Below are positions 1 through 9,926 of a DNA stretch of 32,132 nucleotides, piece by piece. Each line of letters starts with the position of its first letter. Positions within the stretch are counted from its first letter, which is position 1. Origin of the DNA: Cudoniella acicularis (taxonomy: Eukaryota > Ascomycota > Leotiomycetes > Helotiales > Helotiaceae). Both the position numbers and the translations under genes were made by a program. The stretch covers positions 1 to 32,132 of the forward strand of contig JAAMPI010000563.1 of NCBI GenBank assembly GCA_013054445.1. Direction: 5' to 3'. A model generated the notes under the pieces. That model worked only from the letters and a program-made list of their open reading frames with translations, was not told where the DNA came from and searched no databases.

Positions 1-1903
1 ATCGCAACCAGACACAATTCATAAACCTGACAACCATCACTACCTGATCAGTCTGCCCTCACGTCTGATATTATTTAAAAAAAAAAATAGTTACTTACAT
101 CTATCTATGGAGTTTTGGGAAGTGGGTGGTGGAGAGGGCCGGGCCGAGTCGCATGGCCGCAACGGCCCAAACGCATTCTTTTGTTCTAACTTCTACTTTG
201 AAAAGTCTTTACGGTGAGAATAAAGCTGGAGTCTATATTATAGTACTTATTTTGAATGACTTGTTCGAATACGTTGAAGCAGGTTATTATTCCAGTGATT
301 GAGTAGATTCTTAGAGAATTCATTCTCTTGCAACCCTCTCTGTATTTGCAACTTCGCAAGTCAGCAATATTTGGGAGCAAGGCATTAACTTGCAGCAATC
401 AACAGAATATTGAAGCTAGAGGGATACCGCGAACGCCGAGATTCAGGAGAAGTCTCATTTCTTTGGGTCATGGTTCAATTGGTCTCCGTTGGTAAGTGTA
501 GTGTGCATCTTTCACTCATCACTTCTCAGTGTTCTCCTAAATCAAACTAACCTTCAACAGCGTTTCCCCAACCAAAAAACCTCCACGTATCCTCCTTTGT
601 ATGTTTCGCCAAACACTTCCTCATCTTGAATTTTCTCCACACATAAGCACGGCCAAAAGAAGAGTAGCTCGAAGCAAATTCTTCAGAGCTTTGACCACCC
701 TACGATGCAACCTAGTGTTCGAAAGCTCTTGTCCTCAACGAAAGCTCAATCGCATTGTGTCCCAAGCTTCTTTCAAACCCTTCTTTAGATGAAATCTTTG
801 ACTTCATTCCGAAGCTTTGCATTGTCCTATGGCTTCTGCTTGCCACCGAACCACCAACCCATGACTTCAAATATGGTCCAGTACCATCCAGATGCTTGAC
901 CTTAACACATCCCAAGTATAACAACCTTGTACGACACGACATGACACCGGCACTTCTCGGAGCTTTCTCCTCATGCATGCATGCACCCCCGGCATCAATA
1001 CCAATACAGTACATGTACCAAAAATTTCCAGCCGTCTCGTAACCCTCCCTATTGGCAATCCCCAAAGCATCCCCAAAACCCCCACAACAAAACAATATCT
1101 CTCACCGACAAATCAAGAGGACCGTGATCCCCAACCAGCTGTACTTTCCCCCTTTTCGGAAAATTGCGGGGATTTTTTCTCCCCACTAACAAAATTAAAA
1201 AATTCAAGGAACGAGATATGCATGCAGGAAACATGCCACTCTTAATACAGCTATCAATTAATCACCTCACCTCACCTCACTGGTACATTCGGGTTTCTAC
1301 CTCCGTTCAAATGGACTGTGCTGTGATGCAAGAGAGGAATGCGGATTGGAACTGCGACGGTGGTTGAATAAGTGATTCGTCAGCGTTGCTTGGACATGTA
1401 CAATACTGGAGAATACTAATGCACGCACGTGGAAAAACCGGCTTGTCTTGCTTTGAGTAATAGGGGCTGAAGATGCGTTGTTCTGATGTCTTTCAAAAAT
1501 TTGTCTTCCTACAATGTGACGAACTGTGACATGTGTCCCTTCTTGGGACATGAGATTTGGTCTATGCTTTCGGAAGTTCTAGAGTAAAGAGAAGAAAGAA
1601 GTGAATACGCACACAAGTGTTCACTTTTAACAGCATGCGTATCAAGAAGAGGGGTAACAAAAGTCAATCGAACAGGACAAATCAAACAGTTTTCCCTCCT
1701 AAGTGAAAATGCCTTAGTATTGTTTCTCTCTCGAACAACATAGATCGAATTTACTAATATTCAATTATGTAAGTTACATCATCCTTTTAACAACACTAAC
1801 AATAGACGCACTTTTCTTCGGATTCAGATTCAGACTTCTTGAGAACGTACTTACCTTCGACAGCAAAGCAAACCACCCTATTTCTGACTGACTGAGGATA
1901 AGA
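1..1903. other. Non-coding region upstream of the NRPS-like gene
   Basis: No gene of convincing length is seen on either strand. Small open frames overlap each other on both strands and have no recognisable domains. Two things stand out: a possible two-exon mini-ORF at 470-646 (listed separately) and a short CACCT-type tandem repeat near 1263-1280. The last 150 bases before the ATG at 1904 are the presumed promoter and leader of the NRPS-like gene. Confidence 0.5.
470..646 (+). CDS. Possible spliced mini-ORF (35 aa), unrecognised
   Basis: An ATG at 470 is followed after 22 nt by a strong donor (GTAAGT at 492). A CTAAC branch-like site and a CAACAG acceptor close a 69-bp intron at 492-560. 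The frame is kept across the junction and ends at a TAA at 644-646, giving about 35 residues. I recognise no family. The splice signals are good, so a transcript may start here, but the peptide could be the remnant of a longer gene or a non-coding RNA. Confidence 0.2.
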
Positions 1904-4852
1904 ATGGCTTTGCCAAACTTTACCGTCAATATGGATTTCAACCAAAAGAACCTATTCCAAGGCCTGTTGAAGCACGCAGCTGAAAGCAACCCTGAGACCG
2001 GAATAACCATCATACACCAAAATCCCCACAGCTCACCAACCACAATCACCTACCAAAACCTATATCAGCAAACACTCCTCCGCTCACAAAAACTTCTCCA
2101 ATTATGCGGCGAGGATCTGAGTGTTAATCCAGTAGTGCTCCTGCACGTCGACAATCACCTCAACGCAATTATCTGGTTCTGGGCCATTGTGGCCAGTGGA
2201 GCAATTCCCTGCATGTCAACTCAATTCAGCAAGGATGTGGAGCAACGGAATCATCATATTAGGGGTTTGCAGGAGGTGCTGAAATCGCCCACTATCATCA
2301 CTACTGATGCGCTGGTTCCGGAGTTTGGGGACTTGCTGCCGGGTTTGTCGATTTATACGACGAATTCAATTGATGCCGCTGAGATCGGGGCCGAGGAGAA
2401 CAGTGTCTATGGTGCTGTGAACCACTCAGCCGTCAACGGCGAGAATCACTATGCAACTGCGGCACTCTCAGCAACCAACAACGAGAATCGCTATGCAACT
2501 GTGACGCACTCACAATCAGACCTCGCCATCCTAATGCTCACATCCGGCAGCACCGGCAACTCCAAAGCTGTATGCCTCACAACAGCACAAATTCTCTCCT
2601 CCCTCTCTGGCAAAATCCTCCTCCACGGCACCCAAATAGCCGATACGTTCCTCTCCTGGACGGGCCTAGATCACGTGGCCAACCTGGTGGAGATTCATCT
2701 TCACGCTGTGGCGCTCTCAGCTCCCCAAGTCCATGTGCCTTCCCCCCTGGTCCTCGCCAACCCCCTGAGTTACCTACAGTATCTCAGTGATTATCGCGCT
2801 GCTTATACGTTTGCGCCGAATTTCTTTTTGGCAAGTATCGTCCGGGCCCTCGAGCGAGGTGAGTCTCTCACAGTGGGAGAGACGCTGAAGTTGGATTTGT
2901 CGAATCTCAGGGCCCTGATTTCGGGGGGTGAGTCTAATGTCGTTGAGATGTGTGCGAAGCTCCAGAATTTGCTTCAGCAACAATATAATGCTCCAAAGGC
3001 ATTCATTCGTCCTGGCCTCGGTCTCACTGAAACCTGCGCTGGCGCAGTTTATAGCAAAGAATGCCCCGACGCAGACATCCCTTCTGGAAACGAGCACTGC
3101 TCCGTTGGCTTCCCCACACACTCAATAAAACTCCGAATAGTCGACACATCCGGCAACGTGCTCCCAAAAGGTGAAATGGGACTTCTGCAGTTCTCAGGCC
3201 CAGCAGTCTTCAATAAGTACTACAACAACCCTGTTAAGACAGCTGAATCCTTCACTCCAGATGGCTGGTTCCAAACCGGTGATTTGGCTCTTCTCAATGC
3301 AGAAGGACGTCTCCACCTCACAGGTCGACAAAAAGAAACCATCATCATCAACGGTCTGAATCACTACCTCCAAGCCATCGAAGCCGTTCTCGAGAGCGCG
3401 AAGATTAAAGGCCTCACACCCTCTTACAACATTGCTTTCCCGCACCGCCCAAAAGACTACGATACAGAAGTCCTCTGTATCGTGTACCTCCCAAGCTACT
3501 CCGAGGATGACTACGCAGCACGCTTGAGCACCGCAAGCTCGATATCCAAAGCAATCATCTTGTATTGTGGCGTCCGACCTTGGAAGATATTGCCACTTTC
3601 ATCCGAGCACCTGCAGAAATCATCCTTAGGCAAGCTCTCAAGGGCGAAAATCCGCAAAGCGTTCGAGAGTGGGAAATATGCTCCATTCGAGGAAGCCGAT
3701 ACGAAGATCAAGACGATTTGTGCTCAACAAGTGGCCGAGCCAGCACAGACACCTACTGAAAGCGCCTTGGTCGCTATCTTCACTGCCGTATTTCCTTCTT
3801 CGGCCGCAGAAATTGGACGAAGTACTGATCTCTTCTCGTTGGGATTTTCCTCCGTGGATTTGCTGATGCTGCAATCACGCTTACAAGACGATCTGGGGGT
3901 ACAAAACATTCCGCTCTCCACACTGTTTTCGAATCCCGTGTTGCATGAGCTAGCAGCCGCTCTCGGTAGACTGAAGGCTGTGAAGGAATATAATCCCATT
4001 GTTGTGTTGCAGCCTTCCGGTAAAGAAACACCACTCTGGTTCATCCACCCTGGGTTGGGCGAGATCCTCATTTTCGTCAATCTCTCACGATACATCACCG
4101 ATCGACCCGTGTACGCATTACGGGCACGCGGTTTCAATGGCGAGGAGTACTTCAAGAGCATGGATGAAAGTATTTCCGCCTACCACGCTGCAATTAAGAA
4201 ACAACAACCTAACGGTCCATATGCGCTTGCTGGGTACAGTTTCGGCAGCGTGCTCGCATTTGAGATTGCTAAGCGGATGCAAGATGCTGGAGATGAGGTC
4301 CGCTTCCTGGCATCTTTCGATCAAGCACCCTATTTCAAAGCTCGAGCTCGGGGTTACGATTGGTATGAAGTCGTGTTATCTGTCGCTTTCTTCCTTTCTT
4401 TGATGAGCGAGGAGTATGCCCGCGCATACCTGCCTGAAGCTAGGAAGAAGAGTAGAGAGGAAGTCTTGGATCATGTGATGGCGCTGGCGCCAGAGAAGAG
4501 ACTCCGAGAGTTAGGGATGGATCGAGAGAAAATCGATAACTGGGCGAAGTTGGCTTTTGAGCTGAAGAGGATTACGTGGAATTATGACCCCCAGGGAATG
4601 GTGAAGCACATGGATGCGTTTTATACTGGGCCTTTGGTGGGCATTGTTCTGGCGAAGAATGTGGAGGAGTGGTTCGATGGTTTCATCTCAAAATGGAGAG
4701 ATTTTGTTGAGCCGAGTGAGGAGACCGATGGAGGGAACACTGGCATCAAGTTCCATTTCGTGCAAGGAACTCATCGCACAATGATTTCACCTCCATACCT
4801 ACAGCAGTTCCAGAAAACCTTCAAGGAGGCGATGGCTGCACGCGGGCTCTAG
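1904..4852 (+). CDS. NRPS-like synthetase, A-T-TE architecture (982 aa)
   Basis: Single-exon enzyme with an adenylation, a thiolation and a thioesterase domain and no condensation domain. This is the layout of fungal enzymes that activate an aryl keto acid and dimerise it on the thioesterase (TdiA, MicA and atromentin-synthetase type). Adenylation motifs: A3 LTSGSTGNSKAV (212-223), LDHVANL (255-261), A5 GLGLTET (371-377), A7 GWFQTGD (454-460), A8 GRQKE (474-478), and A10 GKLSR with the likely catalytic Lys577. The carrier Ser is S650 in LGFSS. The thioesterase has HPG (715-717), GYSFG with nucleophile S779, candidate Asp806, and H957 in GTHRT. The region usually holding the amino-binding Asp reads DHVANL, as in non-amino-acid activators. 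The substrate is inferred, not read. Met1 is used; Met10 is an alternative start. No tailoring enzyme or aromatic aminotransferase is adjacent. Confidence 0.93.
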   Translation: MALPNFTVNMDFNQKNLFQGLLKHAAESNPETGITIIHQNPHSSPTTITYQNLYQQTLLRSQKLLQLCGEDLSVNPVVLLHVDNHLNAIIWFWAIVASGAIPCMSTQFSKDVEQRNHHIRGLQEVLKSPTIITTDALVPEFGDLLPGLSIYTTNSIDAAEIGAEENSVYGAVNHSAVNGENHYATAALSATNNENRYATVTHSQSDLAILMLTSGSTGNSKAVCLTTAQILSSLSGKILLHGTQIADTFLSWTGLDHVANLVEIHLHAVALSAPQVHVPSPLVLANPLSYLQYLSDYRAAYTFAPNFFLASIVRALERGESLTVGETLKLDLSNLRALISGGESNVVEMCAKLQNLLQQQYNAPKAFIRPGLGLTETCAGAVYSKECPDADIPSGNEHCSVGFPTHSIKLRIVDTSGNVLPKGEMGLLQFSGPAVFNKYYNNPVKTAESFTPDGWFQTGDLALLNAEGRLHLTGRQKETIIINGLNHYLQAIEAVLESAKIKGLTPSYNIAFPHRPKDYDTEVLCIVYLPSYSEDDYAARLSTASSISKAIILYCGVRPWKILPLSSEHLQKSSLGKLSRAKIRKAFESGKYAPFEEADTKIKTICAQQVAEPAQTPTESALVAIFTAVFPSSAAEIGRSTDLFSLGFSSVDLLMLQSRLQDDLGVQNIPLSTLFSNPVLHELAAALGRLKAVKEYNPIVVLQPSGKETPLWFIHPGLGEILIFVNLSRYITDRPVYALRARGFNGEEYFKSMDESISAYHAAIKKQQPNGPYALAGYSFGSVLAFEIAKRMQDAGDEVRFLASFDQAPYFKARARGYDWYEVVLSVAFFLSLMSEEYARAYLPEARKKSREEVLDHVMALAPEKRLRELGMDREKIDNWAKLAFELKRITWNYDPQGMVKHMDAFYTGPLVGIVLAKNVEEWFDGFISKWRDFVEPSEETDGGNTGIKFHFVQGTHRTMISPPYLQQFQKTFKEAMAARGL
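2429..2512 (+). repeat. In-frame 42-bp imperfect tandem duplication in the A domain
   Basis: Two 14-codon units (residues 176-189 and 190-203) share the pattern N-x-E-N-x-Y-A-T. They lie in the loop just before the A3 phosphate-binding motif. The phase is kept, so the domain is not broken. Confidence 0.7.
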
Positions 4853-5462
4853 TAAAACCTCAAAGTTAGCGTCCTTGTTTGCTTTTAGGCGTTAGAAAAG
4901 AAAATGGGAGGAATCCTTATATGCTATTAGGCGTTACAAGGTAGATTAAATACTCACAAGTACAGGCGTCCGGAACCGTCCGGAACGCCGACTTTAGACT
5001 GAATACAGTATGTTCTGAAGGTTTTGTTGGAACTTTCAAGTGATTTCAGAATGATGAGAAGAGCTTTTGGTGACCGCAATTTGTTAGGCAGGGTTCAGTT
5101 CCCGGTAGGTTTTGAGGTGTTGTTACTGTGTCGCTGATCTACAAGTTTAGCTGGATTAAAAAACGAGAGAATAGGGTAGTGAAGGAAGAAATGTGAACAA
5201 GAAAATGCTGCCCCTAGCTTAAGTCAAAGTGCTTGCAAAGCCACTAGCTTGCCAGAATACAGCTGTGAGGCCTTATCCAATATGATGCAACCTTAATCGA
5301 CGCATACAGAGGGAATTGTGAAAGCCTCGAAATTAAGCACTTGCTTGACCAGCTGGAAAGAGAAGCGTCTGGAAAGCGGCAATCGTTGCATCCCCAATTC
5401 GTAATCGTTTTGAATTTCAGTGTTCCGCAAATATACTGATAAACCGTTCCCCCAAGTTGTTG
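4853..5462. other. Convergent intergenic region after the NRPS-like gene
   Basis: No gene is seen between the two convergent 3' ends. It holds two exact copies of TTAGGCGTTA (4885-4894 and 4927-4936) and a perfect 10-bp tandem repeat CGTCCGGAAC (4967-4986). Each CGTCCGGAAC unit includes the palindrome TCCGGA. Terminator sequences could not be identified with certainty. Confidence 0.5.
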
Positions 5463-6729
5463 TCACAAAGCGGAAGAACTTGGTCCTGGAACAACAGGGG
5501 TGGGACTAGCGCTGGGAACAGCATTCGGGTCGACTTTCCCACCAGTCAACGCGGCTCTCCCTACGTCGCTCTTGAAAATATCAACGGCACAGCTGACTTC
5601 CACAAAATCTTCCAACTCTTCACTAACAGTTTTCAGCTTTTCCTTTACACTTGCAACTCCTTCATATCCAACAATGTGCCTTGCAGGAGGATTCTCGTGA
5701 CCTCCGATTGCTGTCAAAGCATGTACAGTCTCCATGACTAATCGTTCTCTGGCATCGTTAGGAGGACCGGGCAGGCGAGGAAATCTTGAAATAATTCTGT
5801 TCTTCGGATCGACGCCCTTTTCTTTCTCGTTTGGATCAATCCTAGTGTCTGGGTGCATATTCACAACATTGGTAAGAATATCCCTCAGGCCTGGCGCCGG
5901 ATTGTTGTGGCTCTCATATTGAGGCAATTGTGGCGCAAAAATAATTTTGTTCGTCAAGACAGCGATTTCTTTGTTGGGTTGAACAATTGTGAGTTTGATG
6001 TTGAAAGGAGCAATTTCATAGGCTAATGAGTCACAAAAGCCTTCCAAGGCCCAGGTTGCGGCGCTATACATTGGCATTCCGGGTGTTCCAATATGTCCAG
6101 TTATACCAGTGAGGATCATGATGTGACCGTTGTGTCTTTTTCGAAGGTGGGGGAGCGTAGCCTTGATGAAATTGACTTGGCCGAAGTAAATAACCTCAAA
6201 TTGTTCGCGAACGAGGCTTTGTGTTGCAAGACATGTGCCAAGCTCTTCCACAGTTCCAACAACAGCTGCTAATTGTCAGCAATATTCTTCGGATGAAAGT
6301 CGATCGTACCTTCGGATGTACAGCACAGCAGGATATCGATGCGACCAAAAACCTCGACCGCTTCCGCGACAGCTGCTCCGCATTGTCCCATAGCTCTTCC
6401 ATCACATCGTATGCCTCTTATTCTATCCTTCCATCCTTCTCTATCCTTGCGTCCGCTCTTGCACTCGTTGATTAATTCCTTGAACTCGGCACTTCGCTCC
6501 TCGTCTTGGATTTCGGTCGGAGGAAGGCCGGCAGCAACATAATCGCCGTGTTGAAGAAGAAGCCGGATCAATCGTACACATAGCGGAGACAAAGCGGACG
6601 TGAAGAACCATATCCGAGGGGAGTTATGTGTAGCTATACCCGATATTAGGAATGCTTTAAGAGGGGTAAAGACAACCTACGAAAAGAGGGTGCTGGTATG
6701 ATAATTCGGGTGAGCCCAGCGCCCGACAT
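5463..6729 (-). CDS. SDR-fold protein with degenerate active site (392 aa)
   Basis: Three exons: 6729-6681, 6633-6310 and 6268-5463, with introns of 47 bp (6680-6634) and 41 bp (6309-6269, CTGAC branch). All phases fit. The C-terminal two thirds has the short-chain dehydrogenase fold pattern, ending with PMYSAATWALEGF and a following helix. The chemistry looks lost. The nucleotide-binding glycine motif reads FFTSALSPLC (26-35). The usual Ser position, about 13 residues before the Tyr, is Gly179. Tyr192 is followed at +4 by Thr196 instead of Lys. It resembles a conserved uncharacterised SDR family of filamentous ascomycetes, as far as I recall it. A role as a non-catalytic or unusual NAD(P)-binding protein is inference. 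It is divergently transcribed from the phosphoserine aminotransferase gene. The acceptor at 6266 is an alternative that changes one Ala. Confidence 0.82.
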
Positions 6730-7324
6730 TTTTCTTTCACTCATCTTGACGTCTCATCTCCCAACTTCCGCTTCAATCTGCGAGGATATACACACCCTAT
6801 CCCATCTCTATTCAGCGTACAGAGTGGGGGATGGAAGAATTGGCTGCGAGGCTGAAGTGGGAGGTTGGGAGAACGGCAGAACTCCGGCACTTGTGTGCGA
6901 GGCTGACCAGGATCATGAGAGCTAGGGGGTAACCCCACCATAGCAGAAAAACCTGGGGAAGCTTACTACAACATTGACTCATCTTCCATTTTCACTTCTT
7001 TGCCTAGCACCAACTTCATGACAACAAGACGATCCAATTGAGAACCAGAATTGAGAAGTAATATCGTGAGTAAAAACCCCGATTCGAGCGACAACAGCTT
7101 CCCCCACCATCAACATCCCACCACACACTCCGTGATCGGAGAAGGCGTATGAATTGACAATATATATTGGCAATCCTGTGGTCATTGGATTCCATCAAGC
7201 TGCTGACAGTCACCTTACCTCTAGACTCGTCCCAAGCCCGCCTTCTTCTTCCCCAAAACATCTCCCAATTCGAACCCAAATACTTTACAAAGTCCCCGAA
7301 GACTCGAGATTGAAATCCAGAATC
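6730..7324. promoter_or_regulatory. Shared divergent promoter, SDR gene / phosphoserine aminotransferase
   Basis: About 595 bp separate the two divergent start codons, so the promoters overlap. The stretch has no credible gene. It contains a perfect TGACTCA element, listed separately. A GTGAGT at 7066 could be the donor of an intron in the 5' leader of the aminotransferase gene; this is not proven. Confidence 0.5.
6975..6981. promoter_or_regulatory. TGACTCA, Gcn4/CPC1-type element
   Basis: Exact match to the bZIP amino-acid-control site, about 345 bp upstream of the aminotransferase ATG. Genes of serine biosynthesis are expected targets of general (cross-pathway) amino acid control in fungi. 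The motif is seen; binding is inferred. Confidence 0.45.
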
Positions 7325-8765
7325 ATGCCCGGCCGCGAAGAGATCACGTACTTCGGTGCTGGACCGGCACTTCTGCCAACGAATGTCTTGAAAACAGCTG
7401 CTGCGGCTTTGGTGAACTACAATGGGACCGGACTGGGTCTTGCAGAGCACTCTCATCGATCAGAGCTTGCAACAAACATCGTTAACACTGCGAAAGCCGA
7501 CCTTGCAAAATATCTCGACGTTCCTGATGACTATGAAATCCTGTTTATGCAAGGAGGTGGAAGTGGTGAATTCTCAGCCACTGTCTACAACTTGGTTGCT
7601 GTCTGGGTCGAGAAACGAAAGCAAAAAATCCTGAAAGAGCTAGGCATTGAAGCCGGAAAGGACATTCCTGAAGATGTGCTATTGAAGGAGCTGCAAAAGG
7701 CCGTCGACGAAGAGCTCAAAATTGATTACCTTGTTACCGGATCATGGTCATTGAAGGCTAGCCAAGAAGCAACTCGATTGGTGGGTGCTGAACATGTGAA
7801 TTTAGTGGCAGATGCCCGAAAAGTCAATGATGGAAAGTTCGGAAAGATCCCGGAGGAGAGCTCATGGAAACTTTCCAAGAACGCAGCTATGGTTTATTTT
7901 TGCGATAATGAGACGGTAGATGGTGTTGAATTTCCTGGTTTTCCCGAAATCTTGAAGCCAAGCGGTGGAGAAGAGCCAATTGTGGTGGCAGACATGTCCT
8001 CAAATATCCTTTCTCGACGCATACCGATCAAGAACTTCTCACTTATCTTCTTTGGGGCTCAAAAGAACCTGGGAAGCACCGGTATTACAGTCGTCATCAT
8101 CAAAAAAAGTCTTCTGCCTCCAGCCGTTGCAACACCAGCTCCAACTCTGTTGAGGAAGCTTGGTCTGCCAATTGGACCAATTGTTCTATCCTACGAAACA
8201 ATTGCCAAGAATAACAGTCTCTACAACACACTAAGCATATTTGAGTAAGTTTTCAAGTTTTAACCTCCATGGAGTAAGCTAATTTTGTCAAGTGTTTTCA
8301 TTGCTGGCCAAGTTCTCCAAAATTTACTCGCCACCTTTCCTGATAAAGTCGACGGTCAACAAGCTGTTGCTGAGAAGAAGGCAAAGTTGATATATGCTGC
8401 CCTAGATGCACATCCTGAGTCATACAAGGTGATTCTCATTCTTGAAAAATTCAATGATAAATGCTGAAGTCAATCAGGTTGTACCCAACAAGAGCGTGCG
8501 TTCAAGGATGAACATCTGCTTCCGAGTTACTCATGTCAGTCGGTCCACCTCCCATTATTTATCATCTCTAACCGTTTTCCAGCTTGCGAACATCGACGAA
8601 TCAGAGAAATTGTTCCTGAAAGGCGCAGTTGAGCAAGGTCTGACGGGTCTGAAAGGCCACCGAAGTGTAGGCGGGATTCGTGCTAGCAATTACAACTCAA
8701 TACCTTTGTCAGGAGCGGAGAAGCTAACGGCATACATCGACTCATTTGCAAAAACACCAAGGTAA
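7325..8765 (+). CDS. SER1: Phosphoserine aminotransferase (431 aa)
   Basis: PLP enzyme of serine biosynthesis: 3-phosphohydroxypyruvate + glutamate to O-phosphoserine + 2-oxoglutarate, expected in the cytosol. Four exons: 7325-8244, 8293-8428, 8478-8534 and 8583-8765. Introns are 48-49 bp with good GT-AG ends, and all phases agree. Family signs are the N-terminal FGAGPALLP, the EHSHRS segment, the glycine-rich [10 protein letters not shown] loop, and FFGAQKNLG with the PLP lysine K247. The C-terminal part contains [20 protein letters not shown], which is typical of the family. The length is normal for fungi. The frame is open upstream of 7325 but has no ATG, so 7325 is the start. A TGACTCA element upstream fits amino-acid control. 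Confidence 0.95.
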
Positions 8766-9258
8766 TAAAGCGATCTTGGGAAGGAAGCAAATATTCAACA
8801 TTATGATTCTTCTACTGTACTTGGATCGGCAAAATAATAAAAGCTTAATCCGGTCTTGAATCTCAGCCGGCATATCTCCTGCAAAAGCATTTCAGTAATT
8901 CATGACGTCTTCTCATCTCTCCTCTCAGGTCTCTAGTTCTGCAGAACCAAAGCAAGTGCTCTCTATAAAACACAACGCAACATAAAAAAGCACGCCACAT
9001 TCTGGAGGAAGCACCTCTTAATCCTTATCTTCGAATACTATTTTCAGTCTTCTCCTCGAACATAAGCCTCTTTTCCAAATGCAAGATGATTTCTCAGCAA
9101 AAAAATGTCAATTATCCCCGAAAAGTGTCCGCTCACGTGATGGTCTCCCTTTTTAGCCGTCAGTATAAAAATCTTTGACGCAGCACAATTTGTTCTTGTG
9201 ATTTTATTTTCATTTTGAGAAGCAGAAGATAAGATAGAGCTTTTTATAAAAGAAAGAA
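8766..9258. other. Intergenic region
   Basis: No gene is seen. A pyrimidine-rich stretch near 8907-8930 and an A/T-rich stretch just before the next ATG look like ordinary 3' and 5' flanks of the neighbouring genes. Confidence 0.5.
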
Positions 9259-9926
9259 ATGGCACTAGAAACTCGATCAAGAGATGAGGTTAGGGAGTGG
9301 ATTGTTGCTGTTCGTTTCTTCTCCCCTATTTTCACGAGGGGAAAATAGGGAACTAACGAAAATAGTTCCACAAAGCAAGTGATTCATTAACCACTACCTC
9401 CCTTCATAAATTCTTCAAGAAAGATGCGACGTTGCAGTTTGGGAACAATGAGGATGTTGTGGGTTTAGCGGGGATCGTGGAGGCATGTTTTTCTTCTCTT
9501 ACTCTATCATCCGATTCTTATTTTGAAAAAGGGGGGGTTGGAGTCTGAACAAAGTATCAAGGGAATTAATGGGGGAAATAATATAGTTCTTCAACCACAC
9601 ATTCCCGCTTCTCGCCAGTATGAAACATGAAATTGTTACTTTTGGTAAGTCCTCTCTCTCCTCCCCTCTCAATCTACTTCTCCCCTAACTAAACATCCTC
9701 CCCAATAGACGTCGCCAAAAACACAATCTATCTCCGCTGCGACATCACCTATATCGTATCCAATGACCCGGAGAACAAGAAGATCACGCTGCATACAGTG
9801 GGGATTTTCACGCTTGATGCGGTAGCAGGAAAGGGGTTGATAGGTGAAGGAGAAGGAGAAGGAATCATGGAGAAGATTGAGGTTTATATTGACTTGAGTC
9901 CTGTTTTGGGGAGGGTTGAGGAGTTG
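9259..9926 (+). CDS. NTF2-like / SnoaL-like small protein (147 aa)
   Basis: Four exons: 9259-9309, 9366-9482, 9587-9644 and 9709-9926. Introns are 9310-9365 (GTTCGT donor, ACTAAC branch), 9483-9586 (a GC-AG intron with GCATGT), and 9645-9708 (GTAAGT). The joined frame starts MALETRSRDEVREW and contains HKFFKKDATLQFGN, then MKHEIVTFDV and CDITYIVSNDPE. This order of helix, Asp/Phe strand and Tyr-containing strands is typical of single-domain NTF2-like proteins of filamentous fungi, often annotated SnoaL-like. Substrate or partner is unknown. A Gly-Glu repeat (GEGEGEG) lies in a late loop. The first donor is weak, so exon 1 is the least certain part. Confidence 0.75.
9324..9350 (+). repeat. Perfect 10-bp hairpin inside an intron
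   Basis: CCCTATTTTC (9324-9333) pairs with GAAAATAGGG (9341-9350) across a 7-nt loop. It sits between the weak GTTCGT donor and the ACTAAC branch site of the first intron of the NTF2-like gene. Confidence 0.65.

Noticed and set aside
7325..8765. Phosphoserine aminotransferase as the keto-acid supplier for the A-T-TE enzyme
   Set aside because: It has all features of the housekeeping serine enzyme, and an SDR-like gene separates it from the synthetase. Aromatic aminotransferases in such clusters are of another class.
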